This document shows positions 44,192-53,523 of a stretch of 64,000 bases of DNA, one piece after another (position 1 is the stretch's first letter; each line of letters opens with the position of its first letter). The notes below the pieces were generated by a model. It searched no databases and had not been told where the DNA came from. It was given only the letters and a program-made list of their open reading frames with translations. The translations under genes and the position numbers were made by a program. This DNA comes from Euryarchaeota archaeon UBA24 (lineage in GTDB: Archaea > Halobacteriota > Halobacteria > Halobacteriales > Hikarchaeaceae): contig DASO01000006.1 of the NCBI GenBank assembly GCA_002503845.1, forward strand, positions 13,361 through 77,360. The letters are read 5' to 3'.

Positions 44192-44767
44192 ATGTTAAGT
44201 GACCCAGCTCTTGTTATTGTTGATTTTCAACTAGATTTTTGCAAAAAGTATTCAGATGAAGAGGAGAGGTTTGTAGAAGATCCAATTCACCAACCTGCAA
44301 TAGATGCGACTGTGAAGTTTCTTAAAAAATATAGAGAATCGGGTAGGACGCCGATATTTGTAGGGGCCATACATAGCGAAAAAACTGTGTCTAGGCCTTT
44401 ATTTGAAAAATATGAAAGGATTGGGAAGTGGTTCTGTAGGCCAGGAACGGAAGGGGCGGAGTTTGCACCAGAATTAGAAGTTGGAGAAGAGGACATAGTG
44501 GTTATCAAACATCGATATAGTGGATTTCATAATACAGATCTAGATGATTATTTGAGGAGTAATGGCATCACAGATACTTTGTTTGCAGGTTGTGCAACTA
44601 ATGTTTGTGTTGCCACCACATTATATGATGCTTATGATAATGGGTATGATGTGACATTACTTTCAGACTGTTCAAGTACAGATTTGCCAGAGTTACAAAA
44701 ATTGACTGAGAAAAATGTGGAAGCTAAATTTGGAACGGTCTGTAAAAGTACGGATATAGAACTATAG
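44192..44767 (+). CDS. Isochorismatase-fold hydrolase, nicotinamidase-like
   Basis: A 191-residue cysteine hydrolase with the triad in LVIVDFQLDFC (aspartate near residue 10), VVIKHRYSGF (lysine near 106) and LFAGCATNVCVATT (cysteine near 139). The CATNVCV form and the downstream YDNGYDVTLLSDC match nicotinamidase or isochorismatase-like enzymes rather than the carbamoylsarcosine branch seen in the other two copies. The ATG at 44192 has GGAGGAG 5 bases upstream; the longer TTG-start frame is less likely. It may recycle nicotinamide in NAD salvage or hydrolyse another small amide. Confidence 0.84.
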   Translation: MLSDPALVIVDFQLDFCKKYSDEEERFVEDPIHQPAIDATVKFLKKYRESGRTPIFVGAIHSEKTVSRPLFEKYERIGKWFCRPGTEGAEFAPELEVGEEDIVVIKHRYSGFHNTDLDDYLRSNGITDTLFAGCATNVCVATTLYDAYDNGYDVTLLSDCSSTDLPELQKLTEKNVEAKFGTVCKSTDIEL

Positions 44768-45898
44768 TTCTTTGAATTTATCAAAAATTCCAGCTTTTGT
44801 GCTAGTCTCGGTGGATTTTTCGAAGGATTTGAGTGCTTTTTTCTGTTCGCTGGTGAGGGAGGAAGGATGAGGAGTTGGTATTTGTACTTTGACTATTTGA
44901 TCGCCGAAAGATTTTTTCCTACCTTGTTGGGGCATTCCGCTACCACTTAATGTAAAAATGTCTCCGCTTTGAGTTCCGGGTGGGATAGTTAATTCAGAAG
45001 ATCCGCCTATAGTTGGTACGTTTACCTTAGTTCCAAAAACTGCACTTTGGAAGGGTATTTCACAAGAGTAATAGATATGAGAACCTTCACGTTTAAACTC
45101 GGGGTGTGGTTTGATGGAAATTGTTACTTTAAGATCTCCATTGGTACCATTTTTTAATGCGGCACCTTCCCCTTCATAGAGGAAAGTGGTCCCATCCAAA
45201 ACTCCGGGGGGGACTTGAAATGGAATTTCCGTCTTATTTATTGAAGTTCCCGATCCAGAACATGAATTGCATTTTTTGGAATAAGACACGCAATCTCCGT
45301 TGCAAGTGGGGCAAGTGGTTACCTGTTGGATCTGACCGAACAGAGTAGAGCTTGTACGAGTGACAGTTCCGGCGCCATTGCAAGTAGAACAGTTAGTAGT
45401 TTTTGCATCAGAGGGGTGACCAGTTCCATTGCACTTTGTGCAAGATTCAGGACGAGTGAAACGTATGGTTTTGGTTACTCCAGAATACGCATCTTCTAAA
45501 TCTACTTCAAGAGATGTTGTGAGAGTTTTTCCACGCCGAGGGGTAGATCGAGATGTTCCTCCAAAAAAAGTTTCGAAGAGGTTTCCAAATCCAGAAGTAG
45601 AAAAATTGGAATTGGTAAAGAAATCACTAGGATCTCCGCTAAAATGGGTATTTGAGAAACCCCCTTGTTTTTGGGCTTGTTCAAATTGAGAATGGCCGAT
45701 TTGGTCATAGGTTTTTCGAAGAGATGGATCGGTTAGAACGTCCTTTGCTCTCTTTATGTTTTTGAATTTTTCTTCCGCATTTGGATCGTTAGAAACATCA
45801 GGGTGGTGCTGGGCGGCTTTTTTACGATAGGCTTGTTTGATTTCGGGAGTAGTAGCATTTCGATCGATATCGAGAATATCGTAAAAACTCTCACTCAT
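44762..45898 (-). CDS. dnaJ: Chaperone DnaJ
   Basis: A 378-residue type I J-protein. The J domain (residues 3-70) has the HPD tripeptide in KKAAQHHPDVSND. A Gly/Phe-rich stretch (about 75-120) is followed by the zinc-binding region with CTKCNGTG, CSTCNGAG, CPTCNGDC and CNSCSGSG (the third repeat is degenerate), then two C-terminal client-binding domains. It delivers unfolded proteins to DnaK. The ATG at 45898 (MSESFYDILDID) is preferred to 45904. Its 3' end overlaps the convergent nicotinamidase-like gene by six bases. Third gene after grpE and dnaK. Confidence 0.95.
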   Translation of the reverse strand: MSESFYDILDIDRNATTPEIKQAYRKKAAQHHPDVSNDPNAEEKFKNIKRAKDVLTDPSLRKTYDQIGHSQFEQAQKQGGFSNTHFSGDPSDFFTNSNFSTSGFGNLFETFFGGTSRSTPRRGKTLTTSLEVDLEDAYSGVTKTIRFTRPESCTKCNGTGHPSDAKTTNCSTCNGAGTVTRTSSTLFGQIQQVTTCPTCNGDCVSYSKKCNSCSGSGTSINKTEIPFQVPPGVLDGTTFLYEGEGAALKNGTNGDLKVTISIKPHPEFKREGSHIYYSCEIPFQSAVFGTKVNVPTIGGSSELTIPPGTQSGDIFTLSGSGMPQQGRKKSFGDQIVKVQIPTPHPSSLTSEQKKALKSFEKSTETSTKAGIFDKFKEL

Positions 45899-45943
45899 AA
45901 ACAAAACTGAATAGGAGGAGGAATTATTTAACTACCAGGAAAG

Positions 45944-47764
45944 TTATTCTTCTAAATCTTCAAATTCTGCATCAATGGATTCCTCTACAGGATCTTCAGG
46001 AGGGGTGGAATTGGAATTATTTTCCTCATATATTCGTTTTCCAATTTCTTGAAGTTTGGTTGATAAGTTCTCGAGTGAGGTTGTTATTTCGTCTGCCGAA
46101 GACCCTTCGTTTTGTAAAGTGGATTCTAAGTCAGACATTGCAGATTCTATTTCATTTTTGAGGGCTTCATCTACATGTTCTTTGTGTTCCTCGAGTAAAT
46201 TTTTGGCTTGGTTTAGAGCCGATTCTGCATTATTTCTAGATTCCACGAGGGCACGTCGTTGTTGATCTTCTTCGGCGTGTTCTTCTGCTTCTTTCTTCAT
46301 TCGTTCTATTTCATCTTCGGAAAGTCCAGATCCTCCGGCAATGGTGATAGATTCTTTAGTACCAGACCCTTTGTCTTCGGCAGACACATGGGTAATTCCA
46401 TTTGCATCTAATTTGAAGGTAACTTCAATTTGAGGAATTCCAGCAGGAGCAGGAGGAATTCCAGAAAGTTCAAAATCGCCTAAAAGTTCATTTTTTTCTG
46501 CGAGTTCTCGTTCGCCTTGGGAAACTTTAATGTGAACAGATGGCTGGTTATTTGCTGCTGTTGTGAATACTTTTGATTCTTCAGTGGGAATGGTAGTATT
46601 ACGCATGATTAGCCGTTCGAAGAGGCCGCCTTTGACTTCAATGCCAAGAGACAAAGGAGTGACATCGAGTAGGACGATATCCTGAATGTCACCGGAAAGG
46701 ACCCCACCTTGAATTGCAGCGCCTAATGCAATAGATTCATCTGGATTGATATTTTTTCGGGGTTCCTTCCCAAGTATAGAAATCACCTTTTCCTGCACAT
46801 TGGGAATCCTAGTTGATCCACCAACTAGAATTACTTCGTCGATGTCGGAGGCAGAGCAATTTGCATCTTTCAATGCCGTTTGTATTGGTATAGAAGTTTT
46901 TTCAAGGAGATCTTTGGTTAGTGATTCAAAAGTAGATCTTGTTATTTTTTGTTCGAGGTGAAGAGGACCGGAATCGGTTGCTGTCACATAGGGCAAATTA
47001 ATTGTTGTTTCTATAGCACTCGAAAGTTCTATTTTAGCATTTTCCGCAGCCTCCTTTAGGCGCTGGAGTGCCTGAAGGTCCTTCGTTAGATCGACCCCAT
47101 GTGAGTTTTGGAATTCATTTGCCATATGAGATATCAAAACTTCATCCCAATCATCACCGCCTAGATTGGAATCGCCATTGGTCGCCAAAACCTCATAGAC
47201 TCCACCTCCTAGTTCGAGAATGGAGACATCGAAAGTCCCACCCCCTAAATCGAAGACTAGGATTGTTTTGTCTTCGGAGTCTCCGATCCCATAAGACATC
47301 GCAGCGGCAGTAGGTTCGTTGATTATCCTCTCAACTGTAAAGCCAGCTATTTCTCCGGCGTTCTTCGTTGCTTGGCGTTGTGCATCGTTAAAATAAGCAG
47401 GTACAGTTATCACTGCCCGAGTCACAGGTTCGCCTAGATAGTCCTCTGCATCACGTTTTATTTTTTGCAAGATTATCGCAGAAATTTGTTCTGGTGAATA
47501 ATCTTTCTTATCGATAGAAACGGTGTAATTTTCCTCACCCATGTGGCGTTTTATCGAGCGGATAGTTCGTTCGGGGTTTTGGATTGCTTGGTTTTTTGCA
47601 GGTCTCCCAACAAGTCTTTCCGTTTTTGAAGTAAAAGAGACAATAGAAGGCGTAGTTCGGTCTCCTTCTGCATTTACTATGATTTCAGGATCTCCAGATT
47701 CCATTACCGCGAACGCAGAATTAGTGGTTCCTAAATCAATGCCAATGATTTTACTACTAGTCAT
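45944..47764 (-). CDS. dnaK: Chaperone DnaK (Hsp70)
   Basis: A 606-residue Hsp70. The three signatures are present: [15 protein letters not shown] at the start, [17 protein letters not shown] near residue 169 and [14 protein letters not shown] near residue 311. A substrate-binding domain follows from about residue 360, and the lid contains long charged helices ending in an acidic tail ([13 protein letters not shown]). Archaea acquired the DnaK system from bacteria and only some lineages have it. It lies between grpE (42 bases upstream) and dnaJ (45 bases downstream). Confidence 0.97.
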   Translation of the reverse strand: MTSSKIIGIDLGTTNSAFAVMESGDPEIIVNAEGDRTTPSIVSFTSKTERLVGRPAKNQAIQNPERTIRSIKRHMGEENYTVSIDKKDYSPEQISAIILQKIKRDAEDYLGEPVTRAVITVPAYFNDAQRQATKNAGEIAGFTVERIINEPTAAAMSYGIGDSEDKTILVFDLGGGTFDVSILELGGGVYEVLATNGDSNLGGDDWDEVLISHMANEFQNSHGVDLTKDLQALQRLKEAAENAKIELSSAIETTINLPYVTATDSGPLHLEQKITRSTFESLTKDLLEKTSIPIQTALKDANCSASDIDEVILVGGSTRIPNVQEKVISILGKEPRKNINPDESIALGAAIQGGVLSGDIQDIVLLDVTPLSLGIEVKGGLFERLIMRNTTIPTEESKVFTTAANNQPSVHIKVSQGERELAEKNELLGDFELSGIPPAPAGIPQIEVTFKLDANGITHVSAEDKGSGTKESITIAGGSGLSEDEIERMKKEAEEHAEEDQQRRALVESRNNAESALNQAKNLLEEHKEHVDEALKNEIESAMSDLESTLQNEGSSADEITTSLENLSTKLQEIGKRIYEENNSNSTPPEDPVEESIDAEFEDLEE

Positions 47765-47806
47765 GTGGGAGAGAATAATATTGTTAACCCATTAAAGGTT
47801 ACTAAT

Positions 47807-48463
47807 TTACTGAACTTCAGAAGAATCGGAGCTAATAGAAACTTGAGCGGGTCTCAGAATTTTTGAACCAGAAGAATATCCAATCCGATGGATAAATTCA
47901 ATAGTTCCAGGAGGTTGAGATCCCTCAACACTAGAGAAAACTTCGTGGATGTGAGGATCCACTTTATCTCCAGGAGAGGGGAGTATAGGAGAGACATTAG
48001 AAGAGGATATGGTGGAATCTAAATGTGCCAATATTGCTTCAATGCTTGAGCTGGAATTTTCACTTTGACATTGTTCAGAGAGGAGAGCCAAACTTTCGCG
48101 TAAATCAAATAGTCTAAACAAAATTCCTTCGATGGATCTGAGTTTCTCAGATTCGTATTGACTTTGTTTTCTTTTTTTATAATTTTGATGATCGGCATGG
48201 GCACGTTTGAGCATAGATTCGAGTTCAATCATGCGATCCTGCTGTTGTGTTAATTCAACCACAATCAGATCTAGTTTTGCGTTATTTGATGAGGGGAAAT
48301 CAAGATCTTCCAAGTCGTATTTAAAATTATTTTGCAATATTGTATTGAGTGAAGATGATAAAATGCTTATCTCAGATTCTGTACTTGATTCTTGAGTATT
48401 GTCTAAGTTTCCTCCATCCATTTTGGAATCATTTTTTGAGTCTTGTTCGGAAGGATTTGACAT
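47807..48463 (-). CDS. grpE: Nucleotide exchange factor GrpE
   Basis: A 218-residue protein with GrpE layout: a disordered acidic N terminus (about residues 1-65), a coiled coil with KRAHADHQNYKKRKQSQYES near residue 92 and the C-terminal beta domain ending with HEVFSSVEGSQPPGTIEFI and GYSSGSKILRPAQVSIS, which is the conserved GrpE ending. It exchanges ADP for ATP on DnaK. The frame is open upstream to 48595, but the ATG at 48463 is the sensible start. It is the first gene of grpE-dnaK-dnaJ. Confidence 0.92.
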   Translation of the reverse strand: MSNPSEQDSKNDSKMDGGNLDNTQESSTESEISILSSSLNTILQNNFKYDLEDLDFPSSNNAKLDLIVVELTQQQDRMIELESMLKRAHADHQNYKKRKQSQYESEKLRSIEGILFRLFDLRESLALLSEQCQSENSSSSIEAILAHLDSTISSSNVSPILPSPGDKVDPHIHEVFSSVEGSQPPGTIEFIHRIGYSSGSKILRPAQVSISSDSSEVQ

Positions 48464-48552
48464 ATGGAATAAGAGGTGTTGTGGAATTATAAAGATATTG
48501 TGACAGAAATTCCTTAAGGTTAATTTTACTGGGGAGCATTGAGGTGGTAGAA

Positions 48553-48930
48553 ATGAAAAGACGATTGTTTCTCTCGAAAGTGTTGATTTCCCCAATAGTA
48601 CTAGTGGGTTGTATGGAATCGCAAGATGGGGATGAGATCAGGAGTGCACCTACCTCAGATCGTCGAGTGAAGGAATTAGTCAGAGTTCAGGATTTCGGGA
48701 TAAACGCCACGTCTGAAGGAAAACTCAGGGTGGATACAGTAGTAGTAAATGAGGGGAGGGCCCCCAGGGTTGGTAAGTTGGTTATAGTAGTAGAGGTAGA
48801 GGGAGCCAAGGAGCAAAAATCAGAGGTGATAGAAATTGGACCAAATGAAAAGGTGGAGAATAATATCGTTTTTGAGATTTCTTTCGAGGATTTTGAAAAG
48901 GGAGGAGATCTGAAAATGTTCATAGAATAG
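48553..48930 (+). CDS. Small predicted lipoprotein, unknown function
   Basis: A 125-residue protein with an N-terminal signal MKRRLFLSKVLISPIVLVGC ending in a lipobox (LVGC, cysteine at 20), so it is likely lipid-anchored outside the membrane. The twin arginines RR at the start of the signal are compatible with Tat export. The mature part is one beta-rich domain (VDTVVVNEGRAPRVGKLVIV) resembling the COG1361/CARDB-like sheet. The ATG at 48553 follows GAGGTGG by 5 bases. It is divergent from grpE. The family is not known to me. Confidence 0.7.
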   Translation: MKRRLFLSKVLISPIVLVGCMESQDGDEIRSAPTSDRRVKELVRVQDFGINATSEGKLRVDTVVVNEGRAPRVGKLVIVVEVEGAKEQKSEVIEIGPNEKVENNIVFEISFEDFEKGGDLKMFIE

Positions 48931-48939
48931 ACTGAAAAA

Positions 48940-49443
48940 TTAGGAGAGATGTAATTGTCTACTTTTGGGTATCTGGGAATGGAGGATCCCATTAGAATAC
49001 AAACCAACTCCTATTTGGATAGCATGGTTTGATAAATTTCCACGTACTATGACATATCCAGATTCGCCATTCCAATCTATGTGTAAAGAATCCCCCTGGA
49101 CAAATTTTAAGATCTGATCAAAGGGCAACGATAAAACATTTTTGTGAGCATGATGGCCAAATTTTTGTGCAGCATTTGTTGTGGGTTTCCAACTTTTTTG
49201 GTTGGTAGTGGTAAATCGAATTCCTAGTGCTTCTATTTCAGTTTCTTGTGGTAAATTGCCCTTGAAAGCCCATATTTTTCCAGATCCTTTCTCCCAGAAA
49301 GTGTATTCTTTGAATATTTCGGAGGGAATTCCAAATCTATTGTTCCAAAATTCTAGAAGTTCCATCCTTGTGATTGTAGATTGGTTTTGTTCGTGGGATG
49401 TATCAAAAGGTAATAAATTAAAAGTGATATTTGTAGAATTCAT
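48940..49443 (-). CDS. PUA-like RNA-binding protein downstream of an RNA m5C methyltransferase
   Basis: A 167-residue protein. The N terminus contains ELLEFWNNRFGIPSEIFKEY and GSGKIWAFKG, and the second half has HKNVLSLPFDQILKFVQGD and SGYVIVRGNLSNHAIQIGVG, a PUA-type RNA-binding domain. In other organisms this half forms the C-terminal part of NOP2/RsmF-type methyltransferases; here it is encoded as a separate protein whose ATG overlaps the methyltransferase stop by four bases. It is probably a specificity partner for that enzyme. Last gene of the gcv operon. Confidence 0.75.
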   Translation of the reverse strand: MNSTNITFNLLPFDTSHEQNQSTITRMELLEFWNNRFGIPSEIFKEYTFWEKGSGKIWAFKGNLPQETEIEALGIRFTTTNQKSWKPTTNAAQKFGHHAHKNVLSLPFDQILKFVQGDSLHIDWNGESGYVIVRGNLSNHAIQIGVGLYSNGILHSQIPKSRQLHLS

Positions 49444-50357
49444 TTTACCTCCAGTTTTGCTATGAAAAAGCCCCCAGTATTATTTTGATTTGGCCAGATT
49501 CGTTTGCAAAGGTGGAGTGAGGAGTCCAATTGAATCCCATCCCATTCGGTCACCCCGGGAGAGGAGACAAGGGGCAGATCAAAAGGTACAAGGGTGCAAT
49601 TCCCTTCCGAGAGGATTTTATCAATGACTAGTTCATTTTCTTCAGGAGAAAAGGTGCATGTTGAGTAAACAATAGTTCCCCCACTCTTGACTACATTGAC
49701 TGCCCTTCTTAAAATGGAAAGTTGTAGTTTTTGCAGAGAAAATAGTTTTTCAAGTGACCATTTTCGTAGGGCACTAGGATTTTTCCGTATAGTCCCCTCT
49801 CCAGAACAAGGGGCATCGACTAGGGCGGAATCAAAAACTGTGAAGTCAAATGGTTTTAAGGAAAAATGTCTCGCGTCTGAATGAGTAACTGCAGTGATGG
49901 TAACCCCCAATCTTTCAAGATTTGATCTTAATGCGGGCATTCGTCGTAGGTTGGAATCGTTTGCGACTATGAGACCCGTATCATCCATTAAAGCTGCTAA
50001 TTGTGAGGTTTTAGATCCAGGAGATGCACAGGCGTCCCAGATTCTATCTCCAGGAGAAGGATTGAGGACAAGAGGTGGTAATGAAGACACTTCTTCTTGC
50101 CCATGAATCCACCCAAGTAAGTAAGGCAGAGTATTACCAGGAGAAGTGGTATCTATCTGAAAAAGAAGAGGGTTCCATTTACAAGGAATGACATCGATGG
50201 ATAGGTCGGAAAAAATGTCAATCGATTTTTGGATCGTTGTTTTAATTGTATTTACCCTAACGACATAAGGGAGGGGTGTGTTGCACACGTCTAAGAATTG
50301 AGAATGGTTTTCAAGGAGAGGTTCATATCGGGAAAAAATTGAAGTGAAATCACTCAT
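49440..50357 (-). CDS. RsmB/NOP family RNA m5C methyltransferase
   Basis: A 305-residue SAM-dependent methyltransferase. The SAM loop is WDACASPGSKTSQLAAL (near residue 103); the two catalytic cysteines are in LVDAPCSGEGTIRKNP (near residue 179) and VYSTCTFSPEENE (near residue 235), the pattern of RNA cytosine-C5 methyltransferases. The start at 50357 overlaps the stop of gcvPB (ATGA), which explains its place in the operon better than a longer start at 50381. It methylates rRNA or tRNA and has its PUA-like domain in the next gene. Confidence 0.92.
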   Translation of the reverse strand: MSDFTSIFSRYEPLLENHSQFLDVCNTPLPYVVRVNTIKTTIQKSIDIFSDLSIDVIPCKWNPLLFQIDTTSPGNTLPYLLGWIHGQEEVSSLPPLVLNPSPGDRIWDACASPGSKTSQLAALMDDTGLIVANDSNLRRMPALRSNLERLGVTITAVTHSDARHFSLKPFDFTVFDSALVDAPCSGEGTIRKNPSALRKWSLEKLFSLQKLQLSILRRAVNVVKSGGTIVYSTCTFSPEENELVIDKILSEGNCTLVPFDLPLVSSPGVTEWDGIQLDSSLHLCKRIWPNQNNTGGFFIAKLEVK

Positions 50358-51790
50358 AAAGATGGATCGAGGGCGTGCCACGATAGAATGGGAGATCTGG
50401 CTGCAGTAGTTTGATCAATTCTTGCCGATGCCGTTGAATTTGGGGCAGATTTTAGCGTAGAGTGGTCTTCATTTAGAACTGCATTGAATGAAGCTGCAAT
50501 TTGATCCAAAGTTGATTTGTTTTCAGATTCTGTGGGCTCTACCAACAATGCTTGAGGGACTATCAGGGGCCATTTAGTAGTAGGGGGGTGCACCCCATAA
50601 TCTAACAACCGTTTTGCGACTTCCGCAGCATCTTGATCCCCAGAACTAGCCACAAATTCATGGTAGAAGGGCCGGAAAGGAATTTCATACTGGATCTTGC
50701 TCCCTAAATAATTTGCATTCAGAACTGCTTTTGCACTAGCGTCTGAAAGACCACTGTCTCCGAGTCGAAGGATGTATGCAAGTGCTTTTATCAAACAAAG
50801 CCAGTTTCCATAGAATCCATGTACTTTCCCAATGGTATTTTTGGGAGTGGATAGATCGAATCCGGATTTTGTTTTTATCACAATGGGTGCCGGTAAGAAA
50901 CTTTCAAGTTTAGATACTACTCCAACGGGGCCTGCTCCGGGGCCGCCGCCGCCATGAGGGGTTGCAAAAGTTTTGTGTACATTATAGTGCATGATATCAA
51001 AGCCCATATCACGGGGGCGGGACCGCCCTAGAAGGGCGTTTAGATTTGCACCATCGTAGTAAAGTAAACCTCCCGCTTTATGCACCATTGATGCGATGAG
51101 TTGTATCTCCAGCTCAAATAGACCAAGAGTATTGGGGTTGGTTAGCATCAACGCTGCAGTGTTTTCAGAAAGGGCAGCTTGAAGTGCATCTATGTTAACC
51201 GTCCCGTGTTCATTGCTGGGAATTTCAATTGTTTTGTACCCTCCTAGTGCTGCGCTTGCAGGGTTGGTCCCATGTGCACTTTCAGGTATAATAATTTCAT
51301 TCCGTGAAAAATCACCATTGGATTCGTGGAATGCTTTGATTATCAGAATGCCGGTGAATTCCCCAGCTGCACCTGCAGGTGGTTGTAGTGTTACGGCATC
51401 CATCCCACCAATAGTGGCTAGATGTTCTTGAAGAGTATATAATATTTCGAGAGTTCCCTGAATGGTATGTGGTTCCCTATCAGGATGTGCAGAACAGCCA
51501 GGTAGCACGGCCACATCTTCGGTGAATTTTGGATTGTACTTCATAGTGCAACTCCCCAAGAGGTATGGACCACTATCGACCCCATATGTCATTTGGGAAA
51601 GGCGAGTATAATGGCGTGCCAATTCGGGTTCGGATAAGCTAGGTAAAGTGAGAGAACTTCGTTTTAAATTCGAGGGCAGGGGGACGTCATCCAAAGAGAC
51701 CTCAGTCATATTCTTTTCAGATAAAAGGGGCTCGTAAACGGATTGAGAAGTCCATTTCGCTTGATCATAGCGGGGAGGGGAATTGCTCAT
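50354..51790 (-). CDS. gcvPB: Glycine dehydrogenase (decarboxylating) subunit 2
   Basis: A 478-residue PLP protein, the C-terminal half of the glycine cleavage P protein. The PLP lysine is in HYNVHKTFATPHGGGGPGAG (near residue 268), preceded by YYDGANLNALLG, and TLQPPAGAAGEFTG marks the substrate side. It decarboxylates glycine and passes the aminomethyl group to the lipoyl arm of GcvH. The split into two genes is the archaeal and Gram-positive form. It overlaps gcvPA upstream and the methyltransferase gene downstream by four bases each. Confidence 0.96.
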   Translation of the reverse strand: MSNSPPRYDQAKWTSQSVYEPLLSEKNMTEVSLDDVPLPSNLKRSSLTLPSLSEPELARHYTRLSQMTYGVDSGPYLLGSCTMKYNPKFTEDVAVLPGCSAHPDREPHTIQGTLEILYTLQEHLATIGGMDAVTLQPPAGAAGEFTGILIIKAFHESNGDFSRNEIIIPESAHGTNPASAALGGYKTIEIPSNEHGTVNIDALQAALSENTAALMLTNPNTLGLFELEIQLIASMVHKAGGLLYYDGANLNALLGRSRPRDMGFDIMHYNVHKTFATPHGGGGPGAGPVGVVSKLESFLPAPIVIKTKSGFDLSTPKNTIGKVHGFYGNWLCLIKALAYILRLGDSGLSDASAKAVLNANYLGSKIQYEIPFRPFYHEFVASSGDQDAAEVAKRLLDYGVHPPTTKWPLIVPQALLVEPTESENKSTLDQIAASFNAVLNEDHSTLKSAPNSTASARIDQTTAARSPILSWHALDPSL

Positions 51791-53121
51791 GAGTTTACCT
51801 CTTTGAAGGCGTCGACAAAAGCATCAATATGAGAGGCATTAGTATCAGTGACACAGATGAGCAATTCGTGATCGCCTATTGCAGAAACTGCATATCCTTT
51901 TGTTTCGAGTGATTGAACCACTTCCATGGCCATTTTATCGGTCCTGACTACAAACTCTCGAAAATAATGTCGAGAATGAAGAGGGGCGTATACACCTTCT
52001 ATGGTGTCAAGTTTAGAAGAAAGTTCAAGAGGTAGTTCTATGCATTGTTTCGCTAAATTGATTAAACCATGAGGTCCCAGATATGCGGCATGTATTGCAG
52101 TTCGTAGGGCAACCCATGCTTGGTTGGTGCAGATATTCGAAGTTGCACGTTCACGCCGGATGTGTTGTTCTCTTGTTTGAAGTGTTAGTGTGTATGCCCT
52201 ACGATTGGTTGCATCCTTAGTGATTCCAACTAATCTTCCGGGTACTTGTCGTAAATAGTCGCTTCGACAAGCGAATAGACCGACTCCCATTCCATACGCA
52301 TTTGGGAGACCAAGTACAGATGCATCCCCAACTACTATATCAATACCAAGAGAAGACGGAGGCTCCAGTATAGATAGTGCGATGGGATCAGTTCCAAGAC
52401 AGCAAAGAGATCCGGAAGCATGAGCCATATCAGATATGTGTTTAATGGATTCTTCAAGTGCGCCGTGTGAATTGGGGCTTTCGATATATATCATTGAAAC
52501 ATCATTGGAGAATAGATTTTCTAATTTTTCAATGTCGGTGTTGGAATCACGAGTAGGGTAAGATTCTATTTTGAATCCAGAATTTGAAGTGTAATTTTTC
52601 AAAACGCTGAGGCGTTCTGGTCTCAGAATGTCAGGTACTAGAATTGTTGTACGAGTGGGGGATATCCTTCCAGACAAGAGGGCAGCTTCGCCTATAGAAG
52701 TGGCGAAATCATACATGGAGCTGTTGGCTATTCCCAGGCCAGTTAGTTCAACTATTAAAGATTGGTATTCAAACAAAACCTGAAGAAACCCTTGAGAAAT
52801 CTCGGGCTGATATTGAGTATAAGATGTCAAAAATTCAGATCTATCAGAGATGTGATCAACTAAAGAAGGGATATAGTGAGAATAATAGCCGTGGCCAAGA
52901 AATTCGACAAGGGGTAGATTTTTATCAAAAATTTCCTTCAGTTCGGTTTTAATTTCGTGTTCTGAACGAGGGGGGATTTTGAATGAATCAGAGAATTGAA
53001 GGGAGGGAGGGATATTGAATAAGTCCTCTATTGACTCAAACCCTAAGTGTAAAAGCATTGCTTCGACGTCTGCAGGGGTATGAGGAGTATAGGGACTTTG
53101 AGTAGAAGGGAAATTCGTCAT
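51787..53121 (-). CDS. gcvPA: Glycine dehydrogenase (decarboxylating) subunit 1
   Basis: A 444-residue protein, the N-terminal half of the P protein. It has GHGYYSHYIPSLVDHI near residue 77, TSYTQYQPEISQGFLQVLFE near residue 99 and SSMYDFATSIGEAALL, followed by a PLP-type fold without the catalytic lysine. It forms the heterotetramer with GcvPB. The start ATG lies 18 bases after the gcvH stop, and its TGA overlaps the gcvPB ATG. Length is as expected for subunit 1. Confidence 0.95.
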   Translation of the reverse strand: MTNFPSTQSPYTPHTPADVEAMLLHLGFESIEDLFNIPPSLQFSDSFKIPPRSEHEIKTELKEIFDKNLPLVEFLGHGYYSHYIPSLVDHISDRSEFLTSYTQYQPEISQGFLQVLFEYQSLIVELTGLGIANSSMYDFATSIGEAALLSGRISPTRTTILVPDILRPERLSVLKNYTSNSGFKIESYPTRDSNTDIEKLENLFSNDVSMIYIESPNSHGALEESIKHISDMAHASGSLCCLGTDPIALSILEPPSSLGIDIVVGDASVLGLPNAYGMGVGLFACRSDYLRQVPGRLVGITKDATNRRAYTLTLQTREQHIRRERATSNICTNQAWVALRTAIHAAYLGPHGLINLAKQCIELPLELSSKLDTIEGVYAPLHSRHYFREFVVRTDKMAMEVVQSLETKGYAVSAIGDHELLICVTDTNASHIDAFVDAFKEVNS

Positions 53122-53139
53122 GGTAACCTACCTATATAT

Positions 53140-53523
53140 TCAATTTGTTTGACTCCCATATTCTTCGGCCGTAAGTAGTGTGTCAATTTCAGAGGGATCT
53201 TTTAATTCTATTTTGAGTAACCATCCTGTGTTGTAAGGATCGTCGTTTACTTGCTCAGGTTCTGTTTCAAGGGTGGAGTTAATTTCCAAAACGGTTCCAG
53301 AAAGTGGAGCATAGAGATCGGAAACGGCTTTGATACTTTCGACGAGACCAAATATTTGTTCTTTTATTAAAATATCTCCGGCAGTGGGCAGCTCTAGGAA
53401 AACTATATCTCCTAATTCGTCTTGCGCGAAATCGGTTATTCCAACTAGGGCAATATTAGAATCTACCAATGCCCACTCATGTGATTGGGAGTATATCCTA
53501 TCGTCAGGTATAGAAAAGGTCAT
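53140..53523 (-). CDS. gcvH: Glycine cleavage system H protein
   Basis: A 127-residue lipoyl carrier. The lipoylated lysine lies in FGLVESIKAVSDLYAPLSG (near residue 64), and the first strands HEWALVDSNIALVGITDFAQ are typical. It carries the aminomethyl group from the P protein to the T protein and returns reduced to the L protein (dihydrolipoamide dehydrogenase), which is not in the window. Its ATG overlaps the gcvT stop by four bases. Confidence 0.97.
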   Translation of the reverse strand: MTFSIPDDRIYSQSHEWALVDSNIALVGITDFAQDELGDIVFLELPTAGDILIKEQIFGLVESIKAVSDLYAPLSGTVLEINSTLETEPEQVNDDPYNTGWLLKIELKDPSEIDTLLTAEEYGSQTN

